DNA of 64,000 nucleotides from Mucilaginibacter aquaedulcis (GCF_030409325.1 NZ_JAUFPR010000004.1:977548-1041547), one strand, 5' to 3'; counted from the first letter of the stretch, positions 9,263-18,364 are shown. The notes: generated by a model from the sequence alone, not told the origin. Translations and numbers: made by a program.

Positions 9263-9556
9263 ATGGCAACAATCAAAAATGTGCAGCCACTCAGCGCGGA
9301 AAAGCTGTTTGACGTATTAAAAACAGGTTTCGCGGACTATATTAATGATAAACTGGGTTCCAACCTTGCTATCGAATACGCGCATGTATTCGATGAGATC
9401 AACGTGTCTTTTCCCGAAGTGATCGAAGGACCGGCGCTGAATATTACCGTGACCGATGTAGAACTGACGGTTAATGTATTGGCAACGGAGTCCGACTATA
9501 ATACGGAATTATTGGAAGAGAACCTGATCAGTTTTTTGGCGCAACAGGCTGGGTAA
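9263..9556 (+). CDS. Hypothetical protein, acidic
   Basis: A 97-aa acidic soluble protein (MATIKNVQPLSAEKLFDVLK at the start) without signal or membrane segment. I recognise no family. Its stop codon overlaps the start of the following PRISE-type reductase by one base, so the two are translated together. The 230-base region upstream holds no gene. A weak Bacteroidota-type promoter pair (TTTG near 9182, TATACCTTG near 9215) is possible. Confidence 0.65.
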   Translation: MATIKNVQPLSAEKLFDVLKTGFADYINDKLGSNLAIEYAHVFDEINVSFPEVIEGPALNITVTDVELTVNVLATESDYNTELLEENLISFLAQQAG

Positions 9557-10620
9557 TGGGCAATATCGCTTTAGTCGTCGGTGCCAGCGGCATTGCCGGC
9601 AGCAACCTCGCCAAACAACTCATCGCGCAAGGCTGGGAAACATACGGCCTGGCCCGGAATCCGGCACCGATCGAGGGTTTAAACCCGGTCGCGGCAGACC
9701 TCTTAAATATAGCAAGCTTGCAGTCGGCCTTAGCCGCTGTTTCGCCGACACATGTCTACATCACCACCTGGATGCGAAATGATACGGAGGCGGAGAACAT
9801 TCGGGTGAACAGCCTGATGATCCGCAATCTGCTCAACGCGCTTTCTCCAAAAAGATCGGTTCAGCACGTCGCGCTGGTTACCGGCCTGAAACATTATTTA
9901 GGCCCGTTCGAGGCTTACGCACAAGAAGGCTTTCTACCGGAAACCCCACTGCGGGAAGAACATCCGCGACTGACCATCGAGAATTTTTATTATGCCCAGG
10001 AGGACGAGGTCTATGCAGCCGCCGAACGCGACGGCTTTAGCTGGAGCATCCACCGCCCGCATACAGTCATCGGCCAGGCCGTGGGTAACGCGATGAACCT
10101 CGGCACAACCCTGGCGGTCTATGCAACAATTTGCAAAGAAACCGGCCGCCCTCTTATCTTTCCCGGTTCTGCCGCCCAATGGAACGGCTTATCCGATGTG
10201 ACCGACGCAAGGATACTGGCCGCGCAACTCATGTGGGCATCGACTAACGATGCCGCCAGTAACCAAGCGTTCAATATCGTCAATGGCGATGTCTTCCGCT
10301 GGAGCCGCTTATGGAACCGGTTGGCGCGGTATTTTGCGATTGAACCGCAAGGTTTTGACGGCACCATTCATCCCTTAGAGCAAACCATGGCGAACGATAG
10401 CGACATCTGGAAAAATATCGCGCAAAAGTATAATTTGGAAGAAGCCGAACTTAGCCGCCTCGCCAGTCCGTGGCATACCGACCTGGATCTCGGCAGGCCC
10501 ATAGAAGTGATGACCGATATGTCCAAAAGCCGCAAATTCGGCTTTACCGTTTATCAGGATACAGAAGATAGCTTTTATGACTTGTTTGCACAATTAAAGG
10601 AAGCAAGGCTTATTCCGTAA
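9556..10620 (+). CDS. PRISE-family NAD(P)-dependent enone reductase (extended SDR)
   Basis: A 354-aa extended short-chain dehydrogenase. The dinucleotide motif is VGASGIAGSNLA, and the motif NFYYAQED is the hallmark of the progesterone 5-beta-reductase/iridoid synthase-like (PRISE) group, whose catalytic Tyr lies in that motif. The pattern VYITTW is also typical. Members reduce activated C=C bonds of enones. The natural bacterial substrate is unknown. It overlaps the preceding 97-aa gene by one base. Confidence 0.85.
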   Translation: MGNIALVVGASGIAGSNLAKQLIAQGWETYGLARNPAPIEGLNPVAADLLNIASLQSALAAVSPTHVYITTWMRNDTEAENIRVNSLMIRNLLNALSPKRSVQHVALVTGLKHYLGPFEAYAQEGFLPETPLREEHPRLTIENFYYAQEDEVYAAAERDGFSWSIHRPHTVIGQAVGNAMNLGTTLAVYATICKETGRPLIFPGSAAQWNGLSDVTDARILAAQLMWASTNDAASNQAFNIVNGDVFRWSRLWNRLARYFAIEPQGFDGTIHPLEQTMANDSDIWKNIAQKYNLEEAELSRLASPWHTDLDLGRPIEVMTDMSKSRKFGFTVYQDTEDSFYDLFAQLKEARLIP

Positions 10621-10631
10621 AGCTTAGCGCT

Positions 10632-11405
10632 TCAGACAAATAGTTCCTGCACCTTGGTATAGTAAGTCGTCCGTCCGCCGATCTTATCTTTTAAAATCTC
10701 TTCTCCCCTCGCCGTCTTTTTTATCGCCGGGTTATGGATAGCCATAAAATCGCGCAGTTCGCCGGTAAGTTCATCACCATTCGCTTCAGCAATATCCGCA
10801 ATCGCCTTTTCTAATACCACCCGGATACTTTTAAAAAGCCGGAGCGCGGCTTTGTCCGGAATGGCATTGGCAATACTAAACGGCGAAATATGCGCATGGT
10901 AAAGAATTTCGTCGGCATAAGAATTGCCGATCCCGCGCATCACTTTTGGGTCCATCAGCAGGGTTTTAATGACCGAGCGTTTTTTTGCTAATAAATTGAT
11001 AAAAGTGTCCTTTTCCAATTGCAGGGCATCCGGTGTTTCCGCCGGTTTGGGCTGCAAAGTCGGTGTGGCTGCTTTTTGCAGGTCAACGACCGCAAAGCCT
11101 CCGCCACCCTTGAAATGAAAGGCTATGATCTGAAAGCGAGGTACTTCGTCACTGTCCAAACTGATCACTTCGCCCCGGAGCATCAGGTGCAGACCTAAGA
11201 CCTGGCCGCCCGCAAAATGAAACTGCAGGGTCTTGCCCTCACGGGAAACACCGGAAAGCTCGCGACCTTCCAGCGCTGACTTCAGTTCCGCTACGGTAAC
11301 ATTGAGTTTTTTAGTCACGGTCAACTCTACATGTGCCAGCACTTTACCTTTAAATCTCCTGGTCAGGATCTGCGCGAATACGGTCAGGTCGGGTAGTTCA
11401 GCCAT
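10632..11405 (-). CDS. Fpg/Nei-like DNA glycosylase, zinc-less, Ala at N-terminal catalytic position
   Basis: A 257-aa member of the Fpg/Nei superfamily of base-excision glycosylases. The helix-two-turn-helix region is clear (VMRGIGNSYADEILYHAHISPF). The C-terminal hairpin matches the family (GGRTTYYTKVQELF), but the four zinc-finger cysteines are absent. The start MAELPDL places Ala where Fpg has the catalytic N-terminal Pro; Glu follows as in active enzymes. The frame is open for 76 more codons upstream, into the divergent uvrA2 gene, so I reject that extension. It is divergent from uvrA2 with 88 bases between them. Whether it still has lyase activity is open. Confidence 0.85.
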   Translation of the reverse strand: MAELPDLTVFAQILTRRFKGKVLAHVELTVTKKLNVTVAELKSALEGRELSGVSREGKTLQFHFAGGQVLGLHLMLRGEVISLDSDEVPRFQIIAFHFKGGGGFAVVDLQKAATPTLQPKPAETPDALQLEKDTFINLLAKKRSVIKTLLMDPKVMRGIGNSYADEILYHAHISPFSIANAIPDKAALRLFKSIRVVLEKAIADIAEANGDELTGELRDFMAIHNPAIKKTARGEEILKDKIGGRTTYYTKVQELFV

Positions 11406-11493
11406 GATGGTCTTTTTAAGGTCAACAGCTAAGCAGCTAAACTGTTGCCGGAAAACATAAAAACAATGGCGCCGGGCACCTGTTAGCAAAGGC

Positions 11494-14004
11494 ATGGAAT
11501 TTAAAGGGTTGGTAAAAGTTAAAGGTGCTCGGGAACATAACCTCAAAAACGTCAGCCTGGAAATTCCGCGGGATGCGCTCGTCGTGTTTACCGGTATCTC
11601 CGGCTCGGGCAAATCCTCCCTGGCATTCGGCACCTTATACGCCGAAGCGCAGCGCCGCTACCTCGAATCAGTGTCTCCCTATGCCCGCCGCCTGTTCAAC
11701 CAGATGGCTATCCCCGAAGTGGATGAGATTGAGGGATTGCCGCCTGCCGTGGCTTTGCAGCAGCAGCGCGGTTCGGCCAGCACCCGTTCCTCGGTCGGTA
11801 GTGTCACCACCTTATCGAACCTGCTCCGCATGTTATACTCCCGCGCGGGCGATTACCCCGCAGGTCAGGAAATTATTTACGCAGAATCCTTTTCACCCAA
11901 TACACCTGAAGGTGCCTGTCCGGAGTGCCACGGGCTAGGAAGGGTTTATGAGATCACGGAACAAACCATGGTGCCGGATGACAATTTGACCATCCGGGAA
12001 AAGGCTATTGCCGCCTGGCCCTCGGCCTGGCAGGGGCAGAACCAGCGCGACATTCTGACGACCCTGGGATACGACATCGATATTCCCTGGAAGGATATTC
12101 CCCAAAAAGACCGCAACTGGATCCTGTTCACCGAAGAGCAGCCGGTCGTACCGGTCTATTCAGGGTACAATCATGAAGAAATCCAGCGGTTCATCAAAAA
12201 CAAGCGTCAGCCGGATTATATGGGCACCTTTACCGATGCCCGCCGCTATGTTCGCCATACGTTTGCTAATTCGCAAAGCGCGCTGATGAAAAAAAGGGTA
12301 AGCCATTACATGCTGAGCAGCGAATGCCCTTTGTGCCAGGGCAAAAGGCTGAAGCAGGAATCACTGAGCATTAAATTTGCCGGTTATGATATTGCCGAGC
12401 TGCCCGGCCTGGCGCTGAACAAGCTGGCTACGATCTTCCAGCGCTATGCCAAGGGGGATGCACCGGCACTGAAAAAGCTGGAAGCAAAAAATCCGGAAAA
12501 AGTGATCGTCGCCAAACGTATCGCCGAGGATTTCCTGGCGCGGCTGCAGGTCATGCTGGACCTCGGTCTGGGTTACCTGACCATAGAGCGTAGCACGCCG
12601 ACCTTATCGCCGGGTGAGCTGCAGCGGTTAAGACTGGCCACCCAAGTGCGCTCTAATCTATTCGGTGTGGTTTATGTGTTGGATGAACCTTCAGCGGGTC
12701 TGCACCCGGCCGATACGGAGGCTTTGCTCCGGGCGCTGGATAAGTTAAAGGCGTCCGGCAATTCACTGTTCGTCGTCGAACACGAGATCGATGTCATCCG
12801 CCATGCCGACTGGATTGTCGATGTCGGCCCCGCACCCGGTGAAAAAGGCGGCCACATCCTGTATAGCGGTTTGCCCGAAGGTTTAAAAAAGGTGGAAGCT
12901 TCGCTGACCCGGCATTATATCTACGGAGAGGCAGCCAAACCAGCTAACGATCCACGGGAACCCAAAGGCTGGTTAAAGCTGGAAGGCGTCACCCGCAATA
13001 ACCTCAACCAGTTAAATGCAGAATTTCCCCTTGGTGTGCTGACCAGCGTGACCGGCGTATCTGGTTCCGGTAAAAGCAGCCTGGTCAGCCAGGTGCTGGT
13101 GGAACTGGTCGCCGAACATTTAGGCGTGCAGGTGGATATCACCGATGAAACCGATGCGGATCCGCTAGAACAAACCGAAGTCCAAACGCTTGGGGGACGC
13201 ATTACCGCGGGTGTGGATCAACTAAAACGGCTGGTCGTAGTCGACCAAAAGCCCATCGGCCGCACACCGCGTTCCAACTTGGCCACCTACACCGGACTGT
13301 TCGACCATGTGCGCAAACTCTTCGCGGCAACACCCATGGCCAAAACTAAAAAGTATGATGCCGGCCGCTTTTCTTTTAACGTGGCCAAAGGCCGCTGCCC
13401 GCATTGCGAAGGAGAAGGTTTTGTGATGGTCGAACTGCTGTTTCTGCCCAGTGTTTACACGCCCTGCCCGACCTGCGTCGGTACCCGTTATAATCCCCAA
13501 ACCCTGGCCGTGGCTTATAAGGAAAAAAATATCGCTGAAGTGTTAGGCCTGACCGTAGACGAGGCGGCCAATTTCTTTGATGAAGAACCTGCCATCAGCC
13601 GCGCGCTGGAGGTCGTCCGCGAAGTAGGACTCGGCTATCTGCGCTTAGGTCAGCCGGCGACCGAACTTTCCGGCGGCGAGGCGCAGCGCATCAAGTTGGC
13701 CACTGAACTGCAGCGCGCACAGCACGGGCAAACTCTTTATATCCTGGACGAACCCACCACTGGCCTGCATCCCTCGGATGTCGAACGGCTGATGCTGCAA
13801 CTGAACCGCCTGGTAGATGCCGGCAACACCGTGATCCTGGTGGAGCATGATATGAGCGTTATCGCAGCCAGCGACTGGGTGATCGATATCGGGCCGGGCG
13901 CGGGTGAAGACGGGGGCATAATCGTCGCCTCCGGGACACCTCCGGCCATTGCCCGGCACAGCTCCAGCCGGACCGCGCCCTACCTGGCCAAACACCTGAA
14001 CTAA
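11494..14004 (+). CDS. uvrA2: UvrA2-type excinuclease ABC subunit A
   Basis: An 836-aa ABC ATPase with two nucleotide-binding halves: Walker A GISGSGKSS (about residue 33) and GVSGSGKSS (about 520), signatures LSPGELQRLRLATQ and LSGGEAQRIKLATE, and zinc-module cysteine pairs CPECHGLG (about 141), CPLCQGKR (about 278) and CPHCEGEG with CPTCVGTRY (about 635). It is shorter than canonical UvrA because the insert between the first Walker region and the first zinc module, which carries the UvrB-binding domain, is missing. That is the definition of the UvrA2 class, linked to damage tolerance and drug resistance. It stands between two Fpg-like genes. Confidence 0.92.
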   Translation: MEFKGLVKVKGAREHNLKNVSLEIPRDALVVFTGISGSGKSSLAFGTLYAEAQRRYLESVSPYARRLFNQMAIPEVDEIEGLPPAVALQQQRGSASTRSSVGSVTTLSNLLRMLYSRAGDYPAGQEIIYAESFSPNTPEGACPECHGLGRVYEITEQTMVPDDNLTIREKAIAAWPSAWQGQNQRDILTTLGYDIDIPWKDIPQKDRNWILFTEEQPVVPVYSGYNHEEIQRFIKNKRQPDYMGTFTDARRYVRHTFANSQSALMKKRVSHYMLSSECPLCQGKRLKQESLSIKFAGYDIAELPGLALNKLATIFQRYAKGDAPALKKLEAKNPEKVIVAKRIAEDFLARLQVMLDLGLGYLTIERSTPTLSPGELQRLRLATQVRSNLFGVVYVLDEPSAGLHPADTEALLRALDKLKASGNSLFVVEHEIDVIRHADWIVDVGPAPGEKGGHILYSGLPEGLKKVEASLTRHYIYGEAAKPANDPREPKGWLKLEGVTRNNLNQLNAEFPLGVLTSVTGVSGSGKSSLVSQVLVELVAEHLGVQVDITDETDADPLEQTEVQTLGGRITAGVDQLKRLVVVDQKPIGRTPRSNLATYTGLFDHVRKLFAATPMAKTKKYDAGRFSFNVAKGRCPHCEGEGFVMVELLFLPSVYTPCPTCVGTRYNPQTLAVAYKEKNIAEVLGLTVDEAANFFDEEPAISRALEVVREVGLGYLRLGQPATELSGGEAQRIKLATELQRAQHGQTLYILDEPTTGLHPSDVERLMLQLNRLVDAGNTVILVEHDMSVIAASDWVIDIGPGAGEDGGIIVASGTPPAIARHSSSRTAPYLAKHLN

Positions 14005-14033
14005 CAATCCGGGGCTGACATTGTAGTAACAAC

Positions 14034-14822
14034 ATGGGAATTCAAACAAAGCATGGCTTAATGATCGATATGGATGGCGTGATCTACGCCGGTGAAGAAC
14101 TCATCAAGGGCGCGGATGTTTTTATAAAACGGCTGCTGAAAGATAAGATACCATTCACCTTCTTGTCCAACAATAGTTCCAAGAGTCGCGCCGATGCCGT
14201 TGAAAAACTCGCGACTTTGGGCATAAAGGTCACTGAAAAACATATCTATACCAGCGCCATGGCAACGGCTACTTTTCTGACCGAACATTACCCGGACTGC
14301 AGCGTCCATGTGCTGGGCGAAGGGGGCTTATTGAAGAGTATCAAAAACGCCGGCATCCGTATGGTCGACAAAAAACCGGACCTGGTCGTCCTGGGTGAGG
14401 GCCTGGAATTCAGTCTCGATAAGGTTCACCAGGCGGTCGATATGATCCTGGCCGGGGCGCGGTTCATCGCTACGAACCGCGACCCTTCACCACGGCGCGA
14501 AGGCTGGAACAACCTGGGGATTGCCGCTACGGCCGCGATGATCGAAGAAGCTACGGGACGCGAACCATTCGTGATCGGTAAGCCCAGCCCGGTGATGATG
14601 CGCTCGGCCGCAGCTTATATGGACCTGCGGCCGGAACAGGTCACCGTTATCGGCGACACCATGGAAACGGATATCATTGGGGGGATCTATATGGGGTTCA
14701 AAACGATACTCGTCCTTTCCGGGATTGCGGACGAGGAAGAACTGATCAAGTATGGCTACCGGCCCAACCTCGTCGTTGGCTCCGTGAACAAGATCGAATT
14801 CCCGTTAAAGTGGTGGGCATAA
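14034..14822 (+). CDS. HAD-IIA family phosphatase (NagD-like)
   Basis: A 262-aa haloacid-dehalogenase-superfamily hydrolase. HAD motif I reads MIDMDGVIYAG, motif II FLSNNSSKS, motif III around VIGKPSPVMM, and motif IV IGDTMETDIIGG. The cap position and length match the NagD/AraL class IIA phosphatases, which dephosphorylate small phosphate esters and nucleotides. It starts 29 bases after uvrA2 on the same strand, so it may be co-transcribed. The substrate is not predictable. Confidence 0.88.
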   Translation: MGIQTKHGLMIDMDGVIYAGEELIKGADVFIKRLLKDKIPFTFLSNNSSKSRADAVEKLATLGIKVTEKHIYTSAMATATFLTEHYPDCSVHVLGEGGLLKSIKNAGIRMVDKKPDLVVLGEGLEFSLDKVHQAVDMILAGARFIATNRDPSPRREGWNNLGIAATAAMIEEATGREPFVIGKPSPVMMRSAAAYMDLRPEQVTVIGDTMETDIIGGIYMGFKTILVLSGIADEEELIKYGYRPNLVVGSVNKIEFPLKWWA

Positions 14823-14831
14823 GGATCGCAC

Positions 14832-15605
14832 CTATTCGAACAACTCCTGACCTTCCGTATAATACGTTTTCCGGCTGGCGATCTCGGCAACAATGATAGG
14901 CTCGCCCTTGGGTGTGACCTTATGCTTAGGCAGATGCACCTTGAGAAAATCCCGTTCCTTTTCGGTAATGGTATCGGGGAAGTTCTTGCGGATATGGGCT
15001 TCCGCTTCTACCAGTACTTCTTCAATTGCTTTGGTCAGGACGCCGATCTTCTTTTCCGGTATTTTAGCAGCAATGGAGAATGGCGATAAATTCGCTGCAT
15101 AAAGGATCTCGTCCACATAAGCGTTACCAATGCCCTGCACGACCTTTCCCTCCTGCAGTACGGTTTTGATGGGTTTGTTCTTCCCTTTTAACGCCTTTAC
15201 GAGGTAGCCGACAGGCAAATGCAGCGCGTCAGGTACTTTGGAAACTTCCGGGTCAAGGGATAAGATCACCGCCTTTTGCCAGTCGGTAATGGCCAAACCG
15301 ATACCGTCCGAAAACTGCAGCTCCGCTATCGTGAACTTGTTGTCGTTCTTGCCCTCGTACCAATGCATCGACCCGTAGAGCATCAATTGCAGGCTTAACA
15401 CATGCTTATTCGCAAACTCGAAATACAATTGCTTACCGACCCGGTTGATCGCTACCAGCTTGTGTGCTTCCAGCGCTGTTTTGAAGTCCGCTTCCGGCAG
15501 TTTCAGCCTCCGGTCAATGAGGATACGGATATCTTTTAGCTTTTTCCCGACCAGCCGCTCAGCGAGGTTGGTACAAAATATATTCAGATCGGGTATTTCA
15601 GGCAT
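14832..15605 (-). CDS. Fpg/Nei-like DNA glycosylase, zinc-less
   Basis: A 257-aa paralogue of the gene at 10632-11405, same length and layout. Here the N-terminus is MPEIPDL, so the catalytic Pro-Glu pair is kept. The helix-two-turn-helix (VVQGIGNAYVDEILYAANLS) and the C-terminal hairpin (ASRKTYYTEGQELFE) are present, and the zinc-finger cysteines are absent, as in NEIL1-type zinc-less fingers. The likely role is removal of oxidised bases and beta/delta elimination. It is convergent with the HAD phosphatase and upstream on the same strand are the small frameshifted gene and ku. Confidence 0.88.
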   Translation of the reverse strand: MPEIPDLNIFCTNLAERLVGKKLKDIRILIDRRLKLPEADFKTALEAHKLVAINRVGKQLYFEFANKHVLSLQLMLYGSMHWYEGKNDNKFTIAELQFSDGIGLAITDWQKAVILSLDPEVSKVPDALHLPVGYLVKALKGKNKPIKTVLQEGKVVQGIGNAYVDEILYAANLSPFSIAAKIPEKKIGVLTKAIEEVLVEAEAHIRKNFPDTITEKERDFLKVHLPKHKVTPKGEPIIVAEIASRKTYYTEGQELFE

Positions 15606-15623
15606 AAGTGCTTTTATGATTGA

Positions 15624-15961
15624 TTAAATATTCGGCTCCTGGTAGCTATCGATAAAAACCGCTAACCAGGCTTGCTCGGCATGGCTAAGGACATCGCCTT
15701 CAAAATGCTGCAATTCACCCTGCTTAAAGACAAATTTCCCGAGGTAGTCCGGGTTTTGTTCGTCCGGCAGTGCAGCATGTTCCTCGCTTTCTACCGGCTC
15801 GGTAAATAAATGCGTTTCGTCGCCAAAAGCGTCTTTATTACCTTGAACACACCGGTTGACCGCAGGCCCTGATCGCCATTCTTTTCCAGGACCGGCTCAA
15901 TGATCACATAACGGTCGCTACCATCCGGCTGCGGGATCGTCGTTTGTACAGGATTGATCAT
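15624..15961 (-). pseudogene. Frameshifted small gene downstream of ku
   Basis: The ATG at 15961 overlaps the ku stop codon by one base. The frame reads MINPVQTTIPQPDGSDRYVI and then runs into a stop at 15793. A second frame continues the same protein (about residues KDAFGDETHLFTEP to DSYQEPNI) to a stop at 15626-15624. Joining the two requires one missing base near 15853, in a GG/CC run. The restored product would be about 112 aa, acidic, with no recognised family. Either the gene is genuinely broken or one base is missing in the assembly. Confidence 0.6.
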
Positions 15962-16731
15962 CAGGCGCCTTTTTTTACTTTTAAACTGCTCATCAGCTGA
16001 TCGTACAGATCATCACCCTTGGCCGCTTTCGGTTTTAATTTCTTGATGGTCGGGCGTTTGCCTTTAGCTTTCTGCTCAATAATATTCATCAGTTCCGTAT
16101 GGTACTCATCCTTATATTTGGACAGGTCCAGCGGTTCGGCGTACTGTTCGATCAGCGCCAGGCCCATTTTTAGTTCCTTATCGCTGACTTTGATATCCTC
16201 ATCCAGGTTAAGGTCTTCCTGGCTGCGGATCTGCTGGGCGAAACGGATACGGGTGACCACGATATCATTTTCTACCGGGTGCACGATACACAAACTCTCC
16301 GTGCTGCGCAGTACGAAGCGCGCCAGGCCTGCTTTACCGGATTTCTTCAAAGCGGCAAGCAGCAATGCATAGGCCTTATTTTTCTTGGTCGCCGGTTCGG
16401 TATAATACGAAGTTTCATAATACATCGGGTTGACCGACGCTACATCTACGAAGCTTTCGATCTCGATCACTTTACTCTTCTCCGGCGCCGCGGCCTCGAA
16501 GTCTGCATCCTCGATGATCACATAGTCCTCATCATATTTATAACCCTTAACGATCTTATCATAAGGAACTTCTTTCTTCGTGTTCTCGTTCACCCGCTGG
16601 AACTTGATATGCGCGTGGTCGCGGCTGTCCAGCATGTCCAGGTCAAGCCGGGTTTCCTGCACGGCCGAAAATAGTTTAATGGGGATGCTCACCAGGCCAA
16701 AGCCGATCGAACCGGTCCAGATACTTCTCAT
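15961..16731 (-). CDS. ku: Ku-family non-homologous end-joining protein
   Basis: A 256-aa bacterial Ku, the DNA-end-binding homodimer of non-homologous end joining. It starts MRSIWTGSIGFGLVSIPIKL, the universal Ku N-terminus, and keeps HAHIKFQRV and EVPYDKIVKGY of the ring domain. The C-terminus is short and Lys-rich (KKLKPKAAKGDD, LMSSLKVKKGA). No LigD is in the window, so the ligase partner must be elsewhere. It overlaps the upstream 90-aa gene by four bases (ATGA) and the downstream small gene by one, forming a tight operon. Confidence 0.93.
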   Translation of the reverse strand: MRSIWTGSIGFGLVSIPIKLFSAVQETRLDLDMLDSRDHAHIKFQRVNENTKKEVPYDKIVKGYKYDEDYVIIEDADFEAAAPEKSKVIEIESFVDVASVNPMYYETSYYTEPATKKNKAYALLLAALKKSGKAGLARFVLRSTESLCIVHPVENDIVVTRIRFAQQIRSQEDLNLDEDIKVSDKELKMGLALIEQYAEPLDLSKYKDEYHTELMNIIEQKAKGKRPTIKKLKPKAAKGDDLYDQLMSSLKVKKGA

Positions 16732-17000
16732 AGCTTTAATTTTCTAATGTTATCATTGATGCCATGCGGGTGGTGCCCTTCAATTTGGTCGGCCAGTAAG
16801 TGCAGTACTTCTTCATTAATCTCACCGGGGTTCTGGCAGACATGCAGAAAGTCCTGCGCATCCGGCTCAAAGCTGGCGACATACACGCCATTCTCAAATA
16901 CTTTATACTTGCACTGCTCCTCATTATGGTGGGGATATTCGCCCACCTCGAAATGATGCATTGCTTTATCGACACTGATCGTGATCGGGTAATTTGCCAT
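16728..17000 (-). CDS. Hypothetical protein in ku operon
   Basis: A 90-aa soluble protein starting MANYPITISVDKAMHHFEVG. A nine-codon extension to 17027 is possible but less likely. His/Cys/Asp-rich with no named domain. Its stop overlaps the ku start (ATGA). Small proteins of this kind recur near ku in Mucilaginibacter-like genomes, from memory; I cannot assign a function. Confidence 0.65.
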   Translation of the reverse strand: MANYPITISVDKAMHHFEVGEYPHHNEEQCKYKVFENGVYVASFEPDAQDFLHVCQNPGEINEEVLHLLADQIEGHHPHGINDNIRKLKL

Positions 17001-17030
17001 ACTTACATAACTGTTTAACAACCGCATTGT

Positions 17031-17711
17031 TTAAGCGGTGCCTTTTGCGGATGTTTCCTGAATGATCTGGTCGAACTCATCGGCGCTCAGGGCCAGCATA
17101 TTCATCAGTTCCTCACGCTCGGCCTCACTTTCTGCGCTGCGTAATAATTTGGTAAGGCCCATGATATTGGCGAGTGGCTTCCGTACCCCATGAGACTGGA
17201 TAAAGCTGATCTCGTCCAGGTGCGTTTCGGCCAGGTTCAGTTTCGTTTTGATGTCTACAAACTCGGTAATATTATAACCTATGCAGAAAATATCCTGGGG
17301 CAAACCCTGCTTATCCAGCATCGCCTGCATTTGCCATTGGGTGGTCACGAACCCGCCCTGGCCATCATGTTTACGTAAAGTGACGGGAAAGAGGCGGCCG
17401 GGGTCCTGGAAACATTGCGGGCCGGCGGCTTCACAGAGGCGTACATCTTCCGGATGGAGCGTAACCGAAAAATGCTGTCCGCGCAACGTACCCTTGCCGA
17501 AACTAAAGTTCCGGTCATAGTTCGGGCTCACATAGGTATAAACGCTGTCCATACCGATCGCGATCGTATAAAAGAACGCCGAGGCATTTAAGAATTGGTT
17601 GATCTGTTCATAACGATGCATGCTGTCATAAGCGGGCCGGCGCCGGATTTGTTTTAAATTATTAATCACAACAATCCTTATAAAACTGCTGAATGCGATC
17701 CGGGAAAACAT
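17031..17711 (-). CDS. PAS-domain protein with orphan HisKA-like helix
   Basis: A 226-aa protein with a PAS domain (about residues 35-150; FFYTIAIGMDSVYTYVSPN, DIFCIGYNITEFVDIK) followed by a dimerisation-helix-like segment with an H-box (IQSHGVRKPLANIMGL). It ends before any HATPase domain, so it cannot be a complete histidine kinase. Such truncated kinases may act as phosphotransfer or dimerisation partners. The tight four-base gap to the DUF3253 gene supports the 17711 start; Met at 17621 is an alternative that begins closer to the PAS fold. Confidence 0.75.
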   Translation of the reverse strand: MFSRIAFSSFIRIVVINNLKQIRRRPAYDSMHRYEQINQFLNASAFFYTIAIGMDSVYTYVSPNYDRNFSFGKGTLRGQHFSVTLHPEDVRLCEAAGPQCFQDPGRLFPVTLRKHDGQGGFVTTQWQMQAMLDKQGLPQDIFCIGYNITEFVDIKTKLNLAETHLDEISFIQSHGVRKPLANIMGLTKLLRSAESEAEREELMNMLALSADEFDQIIQETSAKGTA

Positions 17712-17715
17712 AGAC

Positions 17716-17964
17716 TTATAGTTTAAGTCCGATACGAATTGGTCCTTTCACCGGTTCGCCGGTAACGGGCATCCCTTTTTGGGTAATCACCACCTGTCCT
17801 TTCTCCTGTAATTGAAAAGCTACGCCGCGCACTTCGTCCATGTGGCTACGCCATTCCGACGGAAAAAGCGCCCGGGCAATCTCGGAAGGGCAGGTCGTTT
17901 TCAAAGCACCGCGTTCTGCGGCGCTTTGCAGGATCGCTTTGGCGATATCAGGCTTAACGGACAT
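17716..17964 (-). CDS. DUF3253 winged-helix protein
   Basis: An 82-aa protein matching DUF3253 (AKAILQSAAERG, CPSEIARALFPSEWRSHMDEVR, VVITQKGMPV, GPIRIGLK). The fold expected is a winged helix, suggesting nucleic-acid binding. It sits 13 bases after the DksA/TraR-like gene and four before the PAS protein, in a minus-strand run that leads to the ku operon. Confidence 0.85.
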   Translation of the reverse strand: MSVKPDIAKAILQSAAERGALKTTCPSEIARALFPSEWRSHMDEVRGVAFQLQEKGQVVITQKGMPVTGEPVKGPIRIGLKL

Positions 17965-17977
17965 GAGGTCAAAATAA

Positions 17978-18364
17978 TCAGGACGCCTGTTTTAGTTTGG
18001 CGGCCATGCTCATGGTCGTATGCGGCACGGCGCGCAGGCGTTCTGCCGGAATCAGTGTTCCTGTCACCTTGCAAATACCATAAGTTTTATTTTGGATGCG
18101 GACCAGCGCGGCTTCCAGTTGTTCGATGAACTTTTTCTGACGGGCTGCCAATTGGTTGGTTTGTTCCTTTTCATAGGTCGCCGAACCGTCCTCCAGCGTT
18201 TTACCCGCAATGGCCGCATCATCGCCATTGCTGTTCGATGAGCTCAAGGCACCGGTCAATTCGCCCAGTTCTTCCCGGGCAATTTTTATTTTATTTTCTA
18301 TGAGCTGCTGAAATTCCTGCAGCTCGGTGTCGTTATAGCGGGTTTTGTTGTATTCGTTTTGCAT
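17978..18364 (-). CDS. TraR/DksA-like transcriptional regulator
   Basis: A 128-aa protein with a long N-terminal coiled-coil (about residues 10-85) and a C-terminal region of DksA-finger type (YGICKVTGTLIPAERLRAVPHT). Only one of the zinc-coordinating cysteines remains (GICKVTG), so the finger is degenerate, as is common in Bacteroidota relatives. DksA/TraR proteins bind RNA polymerase through the secondary channel. It heads the DUF3253-PAS-ku run. Confidence 0.85.
   Translation of the reverse strand: MQNEYNKTRYNDTELQEFQQLIENKIKIAREELGELTGALSSSNSNGDDAAIAGKTLEDGSATYEKEQTNQLAARQKKFIEQLEAALVRIQNKTYGICKVTGTLIPAERLRAVPHTTMSMAAKLKQAS

Noticed and set aside
11406..11633. 76-codon N-terminal extension of the first Fpg-like gene
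   Set aside because: It would overlap the divergent uvrA2 start, and Fpg proteins need their N-terminus at the catalytic residue.
13645..14049. Long minus-strand frames opposite uvrA2 and phosphoketolase
   Set aside because: These are shadows caused by GC-rich codon use of strongly supported genes on the other strand.
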